Under the pieces are notes generated by a model, which saw only the letters and a list, made by a program, of their open reading frames with translations, was not told the DNA's origin and searched no databases. This document shows, piece after piece, positions 1 through 8,572 of a DNA stretch of 58,386 nt (the first letter of the stretch is position 1; every line of letters begins with the position of its first letter). The DNA comes from Legionella parisiensis. GTDB lineage: Bacteria; Pseudomonadota; Gammaproteobacteria; Legionellales; Legionellaceae. A program made the position numbers and the translations under genes. The stretch spans positions 1,218,847 to 1,277,232 of the forward strand of contig NZ_LNYQ01000013.1 of assembly GCF_001467945.1 (NCBI RefSeq). The letters are read 5' to 3'.

Positions 1-168
1 TGAAACTCATTCAGCGTAGAGCTTATGGTTTTAGGAATTTTGAAAATTACAGGGTGCGTGTTAAGGTGCTCTGCGGGTGATTATAGCTGCCCCCTTAAAT
101 GGGAAAGAGCCGATTTTTTAAGGGTTTGGTAAATTGATTGTAACTTATTGATTATACTCGGGTTCTCA

Positions 169-244
<76 letters not shown>

Positions 245-256
245 CCGAGGGTTGCT

Positions 257-285
257 ATTAGACTCCGAGAAGCGTTTTGAGTCAA
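257..285 (-). promoter_or_regulatory. sigma-70 promoter of tRNA-Phe
   Basis: On the minus strand the -35 box is TTGACT (280-285), followed by a 17-nt spacer and the -10 box TCTAAT (257-262). This places the transcription start near 250, a few bases before the mature tRNA 5' end at 244. Both boxes match the consensus at 5 of 6 bases and the spacer is ideal. Confidence 0.7.
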
Positions 286-752
286 GTGTTGAATGCATTT
301 TTTTTAAAAAAAAATTGTTTTTTATCTCAAGGGGATTTATTTCTTGAATACATACGTTATGTGTTTTTTAAAATCATAGTGTTTTTTTGAATAAGTTATT
401 AATTTTTATCATGACTTTTGTATCTAATAATAGCATCTTGAGTCCATCAAATTCAAAATGATAGGATATCATCCTACTGTATCAAGTTTGTTTCAGGTTC
501 TGAGAAAAGAGAGAAAAAAAAGAAAATTTTTTGCGTCTTATATGTTGTCCAAGGGATTTTGATTTTACGAAAACCTAGAGGTTCTTAGACGCAGTTCATA
601 GAAACAAAAGCAATGCATAAACCCGCAGCACATATTGGGGCCATAAAATTGAATTTTTTACAAACGATTTTAAATTTTATGACCTTCTTTCAGAATTTTG
701 TACACGGGCTTATTGCGTACTAATTTCTAAGCTACTGTAAGTTCTAGTTTTA
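286..752. other. AT-rich intergenic region without a recognisable gene
   Basis: No convincing ORF is present on either strand. The region is rich in A and T runs. A 9-bp inverted repeat, CATAAAATT (642-650) and AATTTTATG (673-681), lies about 70 bp downstream of the yggX stop and might act as a weak transcript end. It lacks a clear U-tract. Confidence 0.5.
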
Positions 753-1019
753 TTATTCAGGACTGTATCCTGCTGGTTTTTCAGAACCATCACCAAAAAA
801 ATATTTTTGCATTTCTTCTTTTAAAAATTCGCGAGCTTTAGTTTCCATTAAATTCAGGCGGTATTCATTGATGAGCATGGTTTGATGGCTTAGCCACATA
901 TTCCAGGCTTGTTTTGATACCTCATTATAAATCCGCTCACCTAATGCTCCAGGGAAGGGTGGTTTTAATAAGCCTTCGGCGTCTTGGTTTAATTTACTGC
1001 AATGTACTATTCTGGTCAT
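753..1019 (-). CDS. yggX: Probable Fe(2+)-trafficking / oxidative damage protection protein YggX
   Basis: The 88-aa product matches the YggX family over its whole length. It starts MTRIVHC with the conserved near-N-terminal Cys7, continues through LNQDAEGL and [12 protein letters not shown], and has a helical second half including [18 protein letters not shown]. The family is small, cytosolic, and linked to protecting Fe-S clusters from oxidation and possibly to iron delivery. The start is supported by a GAGG Shine-Dalgarno sequence five bases upstream. It is the last gene of a minus-strand run and follows the PilZ gene after about 80 bp. Confidence 0.95.
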   Translation of the reverse strand: MTRIVHCSKLNQDAEGLLKPPFPGALGERIYNEVSKQAWNMWLSHQTMLINEYRLNLMETKAREFLKEEMQKYFFGDGSEKPAGYSPE

Positions 1020-1101
1020 GTCTGCCTCTTATTTTCAACATCATAAACTTAGCATAGTTTACGTGTTATTCGGCAAATTTGTACTTAAAATTACTTTTAT
1101 T

Positions 1102-1659
1102 TTAGTCTGAACGATGTTTAGCCTGAGCCAACAAAATATGTTGAGACAGAATTTGCTCCTGTTCATTTGTTAATCCGTTAAACTGAACCGCTGTTCGGTA
1201 ATTATGTTCACTTTGGTATTGGCTGTAGACTACAGTACCTTCAACAATTATGGGAATCATTTTGGGTTTAGTATAGATTACCAATTTTATCTGGGTTTTT
1301 TCTTTAATGAGGTCAGGTGTTTTAAATGCCATTCCACCCAGACTAATATTGACCTTACGCAACTGAATGGTATTCGTCATTAGCATTTGTCGTGATAAAT
1401 AGTCTATTTTTGCATTCAATAAGTTCAGATAATGGGCAATTGTTGGTTCTTTAAGGGCAATAACTTGGGTGAGTTCAGCAAGTTCATAATCAATTTCTTG
1501 AAAATAATGTGCCGCTTCAAGATATCGTTGTCCATTTTTGCCTAAAAGTTGATCTACAACTGCGCGATCAGGACACAGCTCTCCAGGTTCCATTGTTCGG
1601 TAGTTAAAATAGATATGATCTTCTACCCGAAAATGTTGACGTCTCTCATGTATAGGCAT
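1102..1659 (-). CDS. PilZ domain c-di-GMP-binding protein
   Basis: The 185-aa product (start MPIHERRQ) has both signature motifs of a c-di-GMP-binding PilZ domain. These are an RxxxR near the N-terminus (within ERRQHFRVED) and an NxSxxG (within VNISLGGMAF), separated by a helical insert of about 100 residues. I chose the ATG at 1659 over the longer frame from 1707. It has GGAG five bases upstream, and the extra 16 residues of the longer form overlap the preceding gene and are not PilZ-like. The gene begins about 20 bp after the stop of the 882-aa gene, so it may be co-transcribed with it. It probably acts as a cytosolic receptor that turns c-di-GMP levels into a response; its partner is unknown. 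Confidence 0.88.
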   Translation of the reverse strand: MPIHERRQHFRVEDHIYFNYRTMEPGELCPDRAVVDQLLGKNGQRYLEAAHYFQEIDYELAELTQVIALKEPTIAHYLNLLNAKIDYLSRQMLMTNTIQLRKVNISLGGMAFKTPDLIKEKTQIKLVIYTKPKMIPIIVEGTVVYSQYQSEHNYRTAVQFNGLTNEQEQILSQHILLAQAKHRSD

Positions 1660-1679
1660 AGTAGCTCCATTAACTGCAT

Positions 1680-4328
1680 TTAGTGAACAAGTCCCATAGA
1701 CTTGCATGATGTTCCTACTTGTTCCTCTTGCATTATGTCCAATATCGATGAATTAGGTGATGATTTTACTACCCACTCATCTTCTTCCCTTCCTTGTATT
1801 GTTTCAGTGATGACTATTGTCTCGGTTTGGCTCAACCCTTTTTGTCGCATACTCGCTGTTAGAAATTGACTCCATGACGTTGAGAACGTTCCTAATTGAT
1901 GTATTACCTTTTTTGTAATATCGGATAGCTCCTGGCTTTTTTCTAGTGCTTCCAGGTAATTTGTTGCTTCGGCTGCTTTCAGTATGCACTCATCAAGAAA
2001 GTTAGTGAATTGTTGATCGGCGATTTTATCGTGTTTTATTGCTTCGCGTACTACGGCATTAAATTCAGATACTCTATCAAGCTTTAAAGCAGCGGTAAAA
2101 GCATCATTTAACCTCATTGGAACTTTCGAAGGAGAAATCATTTTTTGTACTTGTTGTTGTGCATCAAAAAGGAATTTTTTAAAGACATGCATGCCAAAAC
2201 CTCTATCATGGGCTGTGATAATAAACTCTCTAAGTCGATCTTCAGTTTCAATGATGCATTGCAATTTCTCATCAATAGAGGTTGTATCGCACTTCATTTT
2301 TTTAGAATAGATTGAAATCGTACTCATAATATTAGTTCTATTGCCCATATTATAAGCATCCTTGATTAGTCCCAAATCAGCAGGATCCAAATAGTTTGTA
2401 TTGGGATCCAGAACTAATTGATGTTCAGGATGGAGTGCATCTTCTCGTAATGCTGCAAAGTGTACTTTACTTAAGGTTACAGTCTTGGTCGATGTATTGG
2501 TAATTGAATCAGCTCCGGTACGCCGTTTAATAAAATCAAGCATGGGTGCAGAAACTTTGTCACTAAAGGTTAGTTGTATCAAGCCATTGCCAAGCTCTTC
2601 TACTTTTTTAATTTTATTTTGCTGTCTATGAGTCCAAGGATATTTAAAGGCGCGACCGTCGTCGCTAAATAATATGGGATTATGCAGGAGTTTTTCAAAA
2701 ATCAAAGCTTGCCTTATTCCGAAAGAATCAATGTCACCTACTGTTTGGGGAAGCATATTATCAATTGCTTCAAGCCGTTCTAGGACTCTTGTTTGCAGTG
2801 TTTCTGCATCTTTTTCAAGAACCATTAGATCACTTAGCTCGGAAGTTAATTGGCTTTGTTTTTCTGTACTTAGTGGTTTTTTAAATTGTCGTTTAATTCG
2901 GGATGCTTGTTGGTGATGTTGCCATGCGATGTGATTGATATACTGGATAATTTTATCACCAATAGACCGCAATTGCATGATACTTTCAAATTTAGAATGC
3001 ATGGATGAATCTTCAATAATCGTGCGATTACGTCCCAAGCCATGGCGAGTATGCCTTCTAAGAAAATCACCTGGAATAAGACACATTCTTGAATCAAGAA
3101 TAAACTTATCAGTATCCATGAGTGATTGGTCAAAGATAAAAAGTGATTTTGCTTTTCTTAATGCCTTATTTTGGCAATTGCCTCCAATTGCATCGGTATC
3201 ACTACATAGATAAAGTAAACCGAGTACTTTACCAAAATCTTCGATAAAATAATCCGCTTGTATTCCTTCACCTAGAGCTTTGATTGTTGAATAATGTGTA
3301 TAGGTTTTTCCTGCAAGCCATGCATAAAATGTCTTTCCTGAAGAAAATTCATTCAGTAAACGTATCTCTTCAAAGGGTATAAATAACGCTGGATGTCCAT
3401 TATGGGAAATTGTAGTCGCGGCAGCTGTATCTAATCCTAATAATCGAGAAATATTGAGTGCCATAGCTTCATGTTGCACTTCTTTGATATTGCCATGTTT
3501 GGGTAATTTAATAATGGCTTGTGTGCTGAGTTTATAGTGTTCTCTCTCAGCATGGTAAGCCTCTATACTCAAACCTTCCTCACGTTTAGATAAGCGATGC
3601 AACTGTTTTTTTACCGTCTCCAGACTGATTAATGAGATTTTTTCTGTCACCCCACCTACATTTTCTTGTAACATGCAATAGGCGAGAGTTGAGCTATTGT
3701 CTAGGGGGATATTGATTCGTTTTAATTCATTGATTTTATTGAGATCCAATAAGATAATTAATCTCTTTTCTAAGTTTTCTCTTTCCGAATCGCCATTGCT
3801 TACTCCTGCTATCTCTTCTTGTAGGCGTTGAATCTGTGCGGTGACTTGTAGTGAATTGGATGCATCAAAAACTGCAGCTTCCGGAAAGGTTTGTGCCAGT
3901 GCATACAGTTTTTTTCTACTTTTAACTATCAAATCTTCTAGCTGGGTATCAATATCCAGGGGTATATTGGTAGGGCGTTCATAGTAATCATCTTTAGGTA
4001 ATCGAATAATTTCATGTGCATTTAAGGTATATCGTATGCCTTCCTCTACTTTTTCAAAATCGACACTCTTAAGCAAAGGAGGGGAACTTCCTTTTTCAAA
4101 AGCAGAAGCATATTTAATGATGCCACATAATTCTCGCCACTGGTTTGGATCCGTTTCCAGAGTCCCCAAGTCAAACAAGCCATTTTTATGAAGATCAATA
4201 TGATCTAATAACTTATCAAGATCAGCATAGCTCTCCAGATCATTATCCTTCAGTTCCACTGCAACAGGATTTTTACTTTTTTCTTTTAAAAAACGTTTAA
4301 TAATCCTGTTTTTTTGCTCCAACTCCAT
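1680..4328 (-). CDS. Large effector-like protein with an atypical-kinase-like core (Lpg1925-type)
   Basis: The 882-aa product has no signal peptide or membrane segment. Residues about 265-405 read like a HipA/PI3-4-kinase-type fold. There is a strand AIIKLP with Lys274, then a helix with Glu287, a hinge-like stretch IPFEEI (317-322), a catalytic-loop-like DTDAIGGNCQNK (377-388), and LFIFD (396-400), where Asp400 could be the metal-binding Asp. The flanking regions are helical. The position, two genes from a LegK7 homologue and before PilZ and yggX, matches lpg1925 of L. pneumophila (recalled as a Dot/Icm effector of unknown function). The start at 4328 has an AAGGA nine bases upstream. The kinase reading is inference from motif order; activity is not established. 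Confidence 0.75.
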   Translation of the reverse strand: MELEQKNRIIKRFLKEKSKNPVAVELKDNDLESYADLDKLLDHIDLHKNGLFDLGTLETDPNQWRELCGIIKYASAFEKGSSPPLLKSVDFEKVEEGIRYTLNAHEIIRLPKDDYYERPTNIPLDIDTQLEDLIVKSRKKLYALAQTFPEAAVFDASNSLQVTAQIQRLQEEIAGVSNGDSERENLEKRLIILLDLNKINELKRINIPLDNSSTLAYCMLQENVGGVTEKISLISLETVKKQLHRLSKREEGLSIEAYHAEREHYKLSTQAIIKLPKHGNIKEVQHEAMALNISRLLGLDTAAATTISHNGHPALFIPFEEIRLLNEFSSGKTFYAWLAGKTYTHYSTIKALGEGIQADYFIEDFGKVLGLLYLCSDTDAIGGNCQNKALRKAKSLFIFDQSLMDTDKFILDSRMCLIPGDFLRRHTRHGLGRNRTIIEDSSMHSKFESIMQLRSIGDKIIQYINHIAWQHHQQASRIKRQFKKPLSTEKQSQLTSELSDLMVLEKDAETLQTRVLERLEAIDNMLPQTVGDIDSFGIRQALIFEKLLHNPILFSDDGRAFKYPWTHRQQNKIKKVEELGNGLIQLTFSDKVSAPMLDFIKRRTGADSITNTSTKTVTLSKVHFAALREDALHPEHQLVLDPNTNYLDPADLGLIKDAYNMGNRTNIMSTISIYSKKMKCDTTSIDEKLQCIIETEDRLREFIITAHDRGFGMHVFKKFLFDAQQQVQKMISPSKVPMRLNDAFTAALKLDRVSEFNAVVREAIKHDKIADQQFTNFLDECILKAAEATNYLEALEKSQELSDITKKVIHQLGTFSTSWSQFLTASMRQKGLSQTETIVITETIQGREEDEWVVKSSPNSSILDIMQEEQVGTSCKSMGLVH

Positions 4329-4584
4329 TGGTTATGTCCTTATAAAACCAATTCGACCTGTTTATAAATATAGACAATTTTTATGCTTTTGGTCAAAAAG
4401 TACATTAGGGGTTTCCGTATAATAATCAATGCGAGTACTGATGAAAACCAATGAAATTTCAATCTTTTGATTTTAATAATGGTTTGCGCAGCAAATAAGG
4501 CAAAAGTTTCTGAGACGATTTAATTGGGTAGTAGTCTCAATAAAAGAGCATAATAATTTCTTTTAAGAGATCGGATACTTCAAT

Positions 4585-5157
4585 TTATTGAAAAGAGGGC
4601 GTAGTTATAGAGTTATTATCTTCTGGTAGCTTAAATGCTCCACTCTTAAGATCGCTTTCGAAGTTTTGAAAATCAAAGCAGTATTCTTTGCAAAGTTCTT
4701 TTAAATTTTTACGCACTTCTTGGGGCATACTCTGGTTTTGATCAATCGCTTCCCAAGCTTGCTGATAAGGCATTTCAAAATACTTCTTCCAGCCATTGTC
4801 ATCTAGCTGAGTTGTTATTTTTCCTGCTTGGACTTTCATGGATTTCATTTCATTACCAATATACTCCTCTTTTATACCGCCATTATGAGTTCTGATTTGA
4901 TTTTTTGCACCATTATAAATTTGGAAATCTGTTCTAATTGTAGCGATGGCATCTAATAAAGTGGATTTACGAGATTTTCCCGTTTTATTTTGGCTCTCAG
5001 CAAGAATTAACCCCATTTTACCGTATGAATCTTTTATAGGGTCCATCGGATCGCTTATTTTTTCAGGGGTGATTGGTGTTGATGTTTCCTTTTCGCTTCC
5101 TGATAATTTTTTATAAACACGATTGGCAAAATTAGCGAAATCTTTCAATCTGCTCAT
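4585..5157 (-). CDS. Hypothetical protein, possible small effector
   Basis: The 190-aa soluble protein has no recognised domain. It starts MSRLKDFANFANRVYKK, has a Pro/Thr/Ser-rich segment around residues 20-40, and is otherwise charged and mostly helical. The tail TPSFQ follows several acidic residues, loosely like a Dot/Icm secretion signal. It lies between two large effector-like genes on the same strand, with gaps of more than 250 bp on both sides, so it is probably transcribed on its own. AAGAG lies six bases before the start. Function unknown. Confidence 0.6.
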   Translation of the reverse strand: MSRLKDFANFANRVYKKLSGSEKETSTPITPEKISDPMDPIKDSYGKMGLILAESQNKTGKSRKSTLLDAIATIRTDFQIYNGAKNQIRTHNGGIKEEYIGNEMKSMKVQAGKITTQLDDNGWKKYFEMPYQQAWEAIDQNQSMPQEVRKNLKELCKEYCFDFQNFESDLKSGAFKLPEDNNSITTPSFQ

Positions 5158-5437
5158 TTTAAACTCTTTTTAAGTCTCTATTAATATATTTAGCCTATGA
5201 CAGATATTTGAGTATTAATTAATTGACCGTGTTGGTTTCTTTTACAAAAAATTTACAAATTTTTCTTATTAAAATATAAAAATAAAGTAATTTTAATCTT
5301 CTCATAAATGTATAGATTTTTAGAAAGAATTTATTAAATCGAGAGGAGAAATAGGCAATAACTTAAGATTCTTGATTTTTTTTAATTAAGATCATAAATA
5401 ATTTTTGAGTTTTGGGTCTTCCCTGAGCCCATTACTT

Positions 5438-7861
5438 TTATTGTATTAACCCTGTAGTTAAGTGTTCCTGGGTACTGATTTTTTCTTGGACTGCTTGAGG
5501 TTGTCTAAAAATATCCTGAGCTTTGGGGTAATGCGAGTTTTTCTCACCTCTAAAGAGTGTACTGCCGACTCGACGTATCGATCTTTTTTTAACCTGTGGA
5601 TCGTCATCTTTGGCACCCTTGGCAAGTTTTGCGAAAAATCTGTAGTTTTCCTTAAGATCAACAGACGTTCTTTTCTTATGCTTTGGTTTATCAGTTTGAG
5701 AAGCGGTTTTTTGTTGCCCAGCGGGTGATTCCTCAGAAGCATGGGGTTTTACATCAGCAGATGTTTTGGTGGGAGATGTTGCTCCATCTGATTTTTCAGT
5801 ACTGTTATTTTTAACCACTATCGTCTCTGTTGACAGAAGCTCTTCATCTTTTTTTTCTGTGGGAGAAGGAACGCTGGCTTCCTCTTCTGTAGGATCTTTC
5901 TGTGTTTCTAATACATCAACCTCTTCTTCTTCACTATTGGAGTTTGTGTCGTTTAGAGCTCTTATCTCATCCAAATGTGCTTGGAAATAATCATTAAAGT
6001 TATTTGCTTCTGTGGCACCTAGACTATCCAGAATTGTTGCAGGTAAAAACTCCAGTTGAATAAAATGAGTCCGGAACTCTTGATCATTAAAGTTTAATGA
6101 AATGTCTATATTATCCGCGGTAGTTACTCTTTTTACTCTGAAAAAACCAAAAGATAGGGTATGGATTATTTGTCTCCACCAACTTGCAGAATCCCAATCT
6201 TTTGCTAAAAGTGAGGCTTCAATATCTTGGGAAATTTGGGAAAAATAACTTTCCGAATATTCTTGATAACTTTTTATTGCTAATTTTTCTGCCATTCGAT
6301 TGAGGCGAGGTTCTTTAGGATCTTGTTCGGAAATGGCAACAAAAACTATGTTCGCTTGTTCCAAAAAAGTTATATCTTCACATTCATTTTTGTTCAATAA
6401 TTGCTCGATTTCATCTAGTTCGCGCTCAATCCCTAAATGTTTTGCCGGTAATTCCATTTCAAGTTGTTTATAGAAATCATCGATATTATGATTAACAAAG
6501 GGAAGTAATCTTTTGAACTGTTCTATTGTAAGCCTTTTACCTTCCTGATAACGCGTCAGCTCGTCAACAAGTATGGATAAGTTAGTAATGGCTCGATTAG
6601 GCTTTTCAAAATGGGCGAGTACGCTTCTATGTTTCTCATCCGATTTTTCGGTTATATCACCCAGTTGCGTTACGATGAGGAATTCTTTGAGCGCTTTACC
6701 TATTTGATAGGACATCAGTTGTTCTATGTCAATTTGAGTGGTTTTTGCTTTAGGTAGGTAATCCTCACATGCTTCATCAAGGCAGGCGAGATATTGAGGT
6801 GGAGCATAGCGTGGACTACTTCGTAGTATACTGGCAAGTGGTTTTGGGGAACGTACGAATGTTTTTCGGTCACTTACCAGTAATTTTTGGTTATGCACCA
6901 AAAAATTACTTAATTTAATATCAGGATGATAGGCATTTGCTTCTTTGAGTTTAAGGCAAAAATCATTAATCTGATTGAAGTAATATTTTGTTACGGCTGC
7001 AATTTTTTGGTGTGGCTGACCTTTTAGTCTTTTTGCAATATCTAATAAGCTTCCCTGATTTGCAAATTGACTTAAAACTACAGGTTTAAATTCAATTTCC
7101 TTCTGGTCTTCACTTTTGAATTGCATCATAAATAAAGCAACGTCATTAGCGAAATATTTGGATACTGGGTAAGTGTGGAGATCTTGTTCAAAGCTCAAAT
7201 CATTTCGGTCTTCTACCCGAAAAACAAGAGATTCTTTCCAACCCTTCATTCTGAATTTGAAGTTAAAATTATTGACTTGTTTTTCGCCTAAAATTTCGGT
7301 CTTATAGTCAGAACTACTTAAATCATTCTCACCTTTAATTGCACTGATTTTATCTTTGGCCAAACTTAGAATTTGCGCATGATCATCGAGATTCTTTTTT
7401 AGAATATTCTCTTTTTCAGCTATTACACTAAGATGAGCGCTTATAGCCAAGAATCGTTCTTTTATTTCACTAAAAGGTCTTGCACTTTTTAATAATGCAT
7501 CTCGTTCTTGCATTAATTCATAAATATCTTTTCCTTCTATTTCTTCTTTTAATCCAGGTGATATGAGGGGTGCGGTTACTTGCGATGCAACAGCTTTTGC
7601 AAATTGGATCCCTTTAAAAAAGAACGAACCATCCGGATTTACTCCAAACCTTTCTTGATGAGCTCGCCAACTTTCAGGACCTCTTGCTGCTAGCCATTTA
7701 AATTCTCCTTCAAATATAGGTATTGAATTAATATGATAATTGATCTTCTGTAAGTAGAATAAACGCTGGACTACATCTTCTTCAGGTATTTTATTAAATT
7801 CATGTATTTGGCGTATTAGCCTCCGGTGCTTTGCGTTAATAGGTTTTACTGTTAATCCCAT
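5438..7861 (-). CDS. legK7: Eukaryotic-like protein kinase effector, LegK7-type
   Basis: The 807-aa product contains a protein-kinase catalytic loop, HPDIKLSNFLV (312-322), with candidate catalytic residues Asp314, Lys316 and Asn319. It is followed at 330-333 by SDRK in the place of DFG. The strand that normally holds the ATP-anchoring Lys reads SLVFRVED (211-218), with Arg215 where Lys is expected. The N-terminal 200 residues are helical. Residues about 650-760 are a Ser/Thr/Glu-rich linker, and the C-terminus is basic. L. pneumophila LegK7 (lpg1924) is a Dot/Icm-translocated kinase that phosphorylates host MOB1 in the Hippo pathway; the similarity and gene order fit that protein. The start has GGAG followed by seven bases and ATG. 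No signal peptide is present, as expected for a type IV substrate. Confidence 0.82.
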   Translation of the reverse strand: MGLTVKPINAKHRRLIRQIHEFNKIPEEDVVQRLFYLQKINYHINSIPIFEGEFKWLAARGPESWRAHQERFGVNPDGSFFFKGIQFAKAVASQVTAPLISPGLKEEIEGKDIYELMQERDALLKSARPFSEIKERFLAISAHLSVIAEKENILKKNLDDHAQILSLAKDKISAIKGENDLSSSDYKTEILGEKQVNNFNFKFRMKGWKESLVFRVEDRNDLSFEQDLHTYPVSKYFANDVALFMMQFKSEDQKEIEFKPVVLSQFANQGSLLDIAKRLKGQPHQKIAAVTKYYFNQINDFCLKLKEANAYHPDIKLSNFLVHNQKLLVSDRKTFVRSPKPLASILRSSPRYAPPQYLACLDEACEDYLPKAKTTQIDIEQLMSYQIGKALKEFLIVTQLGDITEKSDEKHRSVLAHFEKPNRAITNLSILVDELTRYQEGKRLTIEQFKRLLPFVNHNIDDFYKQLEMELPAKHLGIERELDEIEQLLNKNECEDITFLEQANIVFVAISEQDPKEPRLNRMAEKLAIKSYQEYSESYFSQISQDIEASLLAKDWDSASWWRQIIHTLSFGFFRVKRVTTADNIDISLNFNDQEFRTHFIQLEFLPATILDSLGATEANNFNDYFQAHLDEIRALNDTNSNSEEEEVDVLETQKDPTEEEASVPSPTEKKDEELLSTETIVVKNNSTEKSDGATSPTKTSADVKPHASEESPAGQQKTASQTDKPKHKKRTSVDLKENYRFFAKLAKGAKDDDPQVKKRSIRRVGSTLFRGEKNSHYPKAQDIFRQPQAVQEKISTQEHLTTGLIQ

Positions 7862-8242
7862 GTTACTACTCCAACGTCAAAATCAGAAAATAGGTATCGA
7901 TGTCATTTTAAAAGTGGACAATTATTTTCACTACTGAGATTTCATTTCCTTTGATAAGCTGGAAGCAAAAGCTATTAGTGAGATTTTAAAAACCACTAAC
8001 ATCAGCAATTTTAAAAATTGCGTAAAATTAAAACATAGACCTATGTATCTTTCAATAAGTGTATTTGAATAAAAAGTGAATGAATGCATCGTTCGAATCA
8101 TTTTCTTTTTTTAGCAAATTTACGAACTGTTTTAAATATAAGAGGACAGTGTGGGATGATGTAATTACTAAGAAAACTACTATCTTAAGTGGTCTATTTT
8201 ATGATTTAATATTTACTATTTCCAGCGTAAGAAAGGTTTATC
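7862..8242. other. Divergent intergenic region between the LegK7-like gene and fdxA
   Basis: This 381-bp region must contain both divergent promoters, although I cannot assign -35/-10 boxes with confidence. It holds a perfect 8-bp inverted repeat around one base, GCAATTTT-A-AAAATTGC (8005-8021), which looks like a dimeric operator. A 66-codon plus-strand frame overlapping fdxA is not credible as a gene. Confidence 0.45.
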
Positions 8243-8572
8243 ATGACTTTTGTAGTAACAGAAAGTTGTATCAAGTGTAAGTATACTGATTGTGTTGAAG
8301 TATGTCCTGTTGATTGTTTTTATGAAGGGCCAAATTTTCTGGTGATTCACCCTGAGGAATGCATCGATTGTGCATTGTGTGAGCCGGAATGTCCTGTTAA
8401 TGCCATTGTTTCTGAAGATGATTTAACTCCTGAGCAGCAGCAATTTAAAGAATTAAATGCTGAGCTTGCAAAAACATGGCCTAATATTACCGCAAAAAAA
8501 GATGCTCCGTCTGATGCTAAAGATTGGGAAGAGGTTAAGGATAAACTTCAATATTTACAAAAAGAGTGGTAG
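8243..8572 (+). CDS. fdxA: 7Fe (3Fe-4S/4Fe-4S) ferredoxin FdxA
   Basis: The 109-aa ferredoxin has the full cysteine set of the 7Fe family. Cys9, Cys17, Cys21 and Cys25 lie in the first half, and Cys40, Cys43, Cys46 and Cys50 in [13 protein letters not shown], followed by the usual acidic C-terminal extension of about 50 residues. It is a cytosolic low-potential electron carrier. AAAGG lies six bases before the ATG. Its stop overlaps the GTG start of the downstream helicase by 7 nt. That helicase is itself an Fe-S protein, so translational coupling is plausible, but a functional link is only inference. Confidence 0.95.
   Translation: MTFVVTESCIKCKYTDCVEVCPVDCFYEGPNFLVIHPEECIDCALCEPECPVNAIVSEDDLTPEQQQFKELNAELAKTWPNITAKKDAPSDAKDWEEVKDKLQYLQKEW

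Noticed and set aside
5158..5437. Possible PmrA-type TTAAT direct repeats upstream of the effector-like genes
   Set aside because: In this AT-rich DNA such matches are expected by chance, and spacing and flanks do not match the consensus well enough.
8080..8280. 66-codon plus-strand frame before fdxA
   Set aside because: It overlaps the fdxA start in another frame, has no ribosome site, and its residue composition is that of translated promoter DNA.
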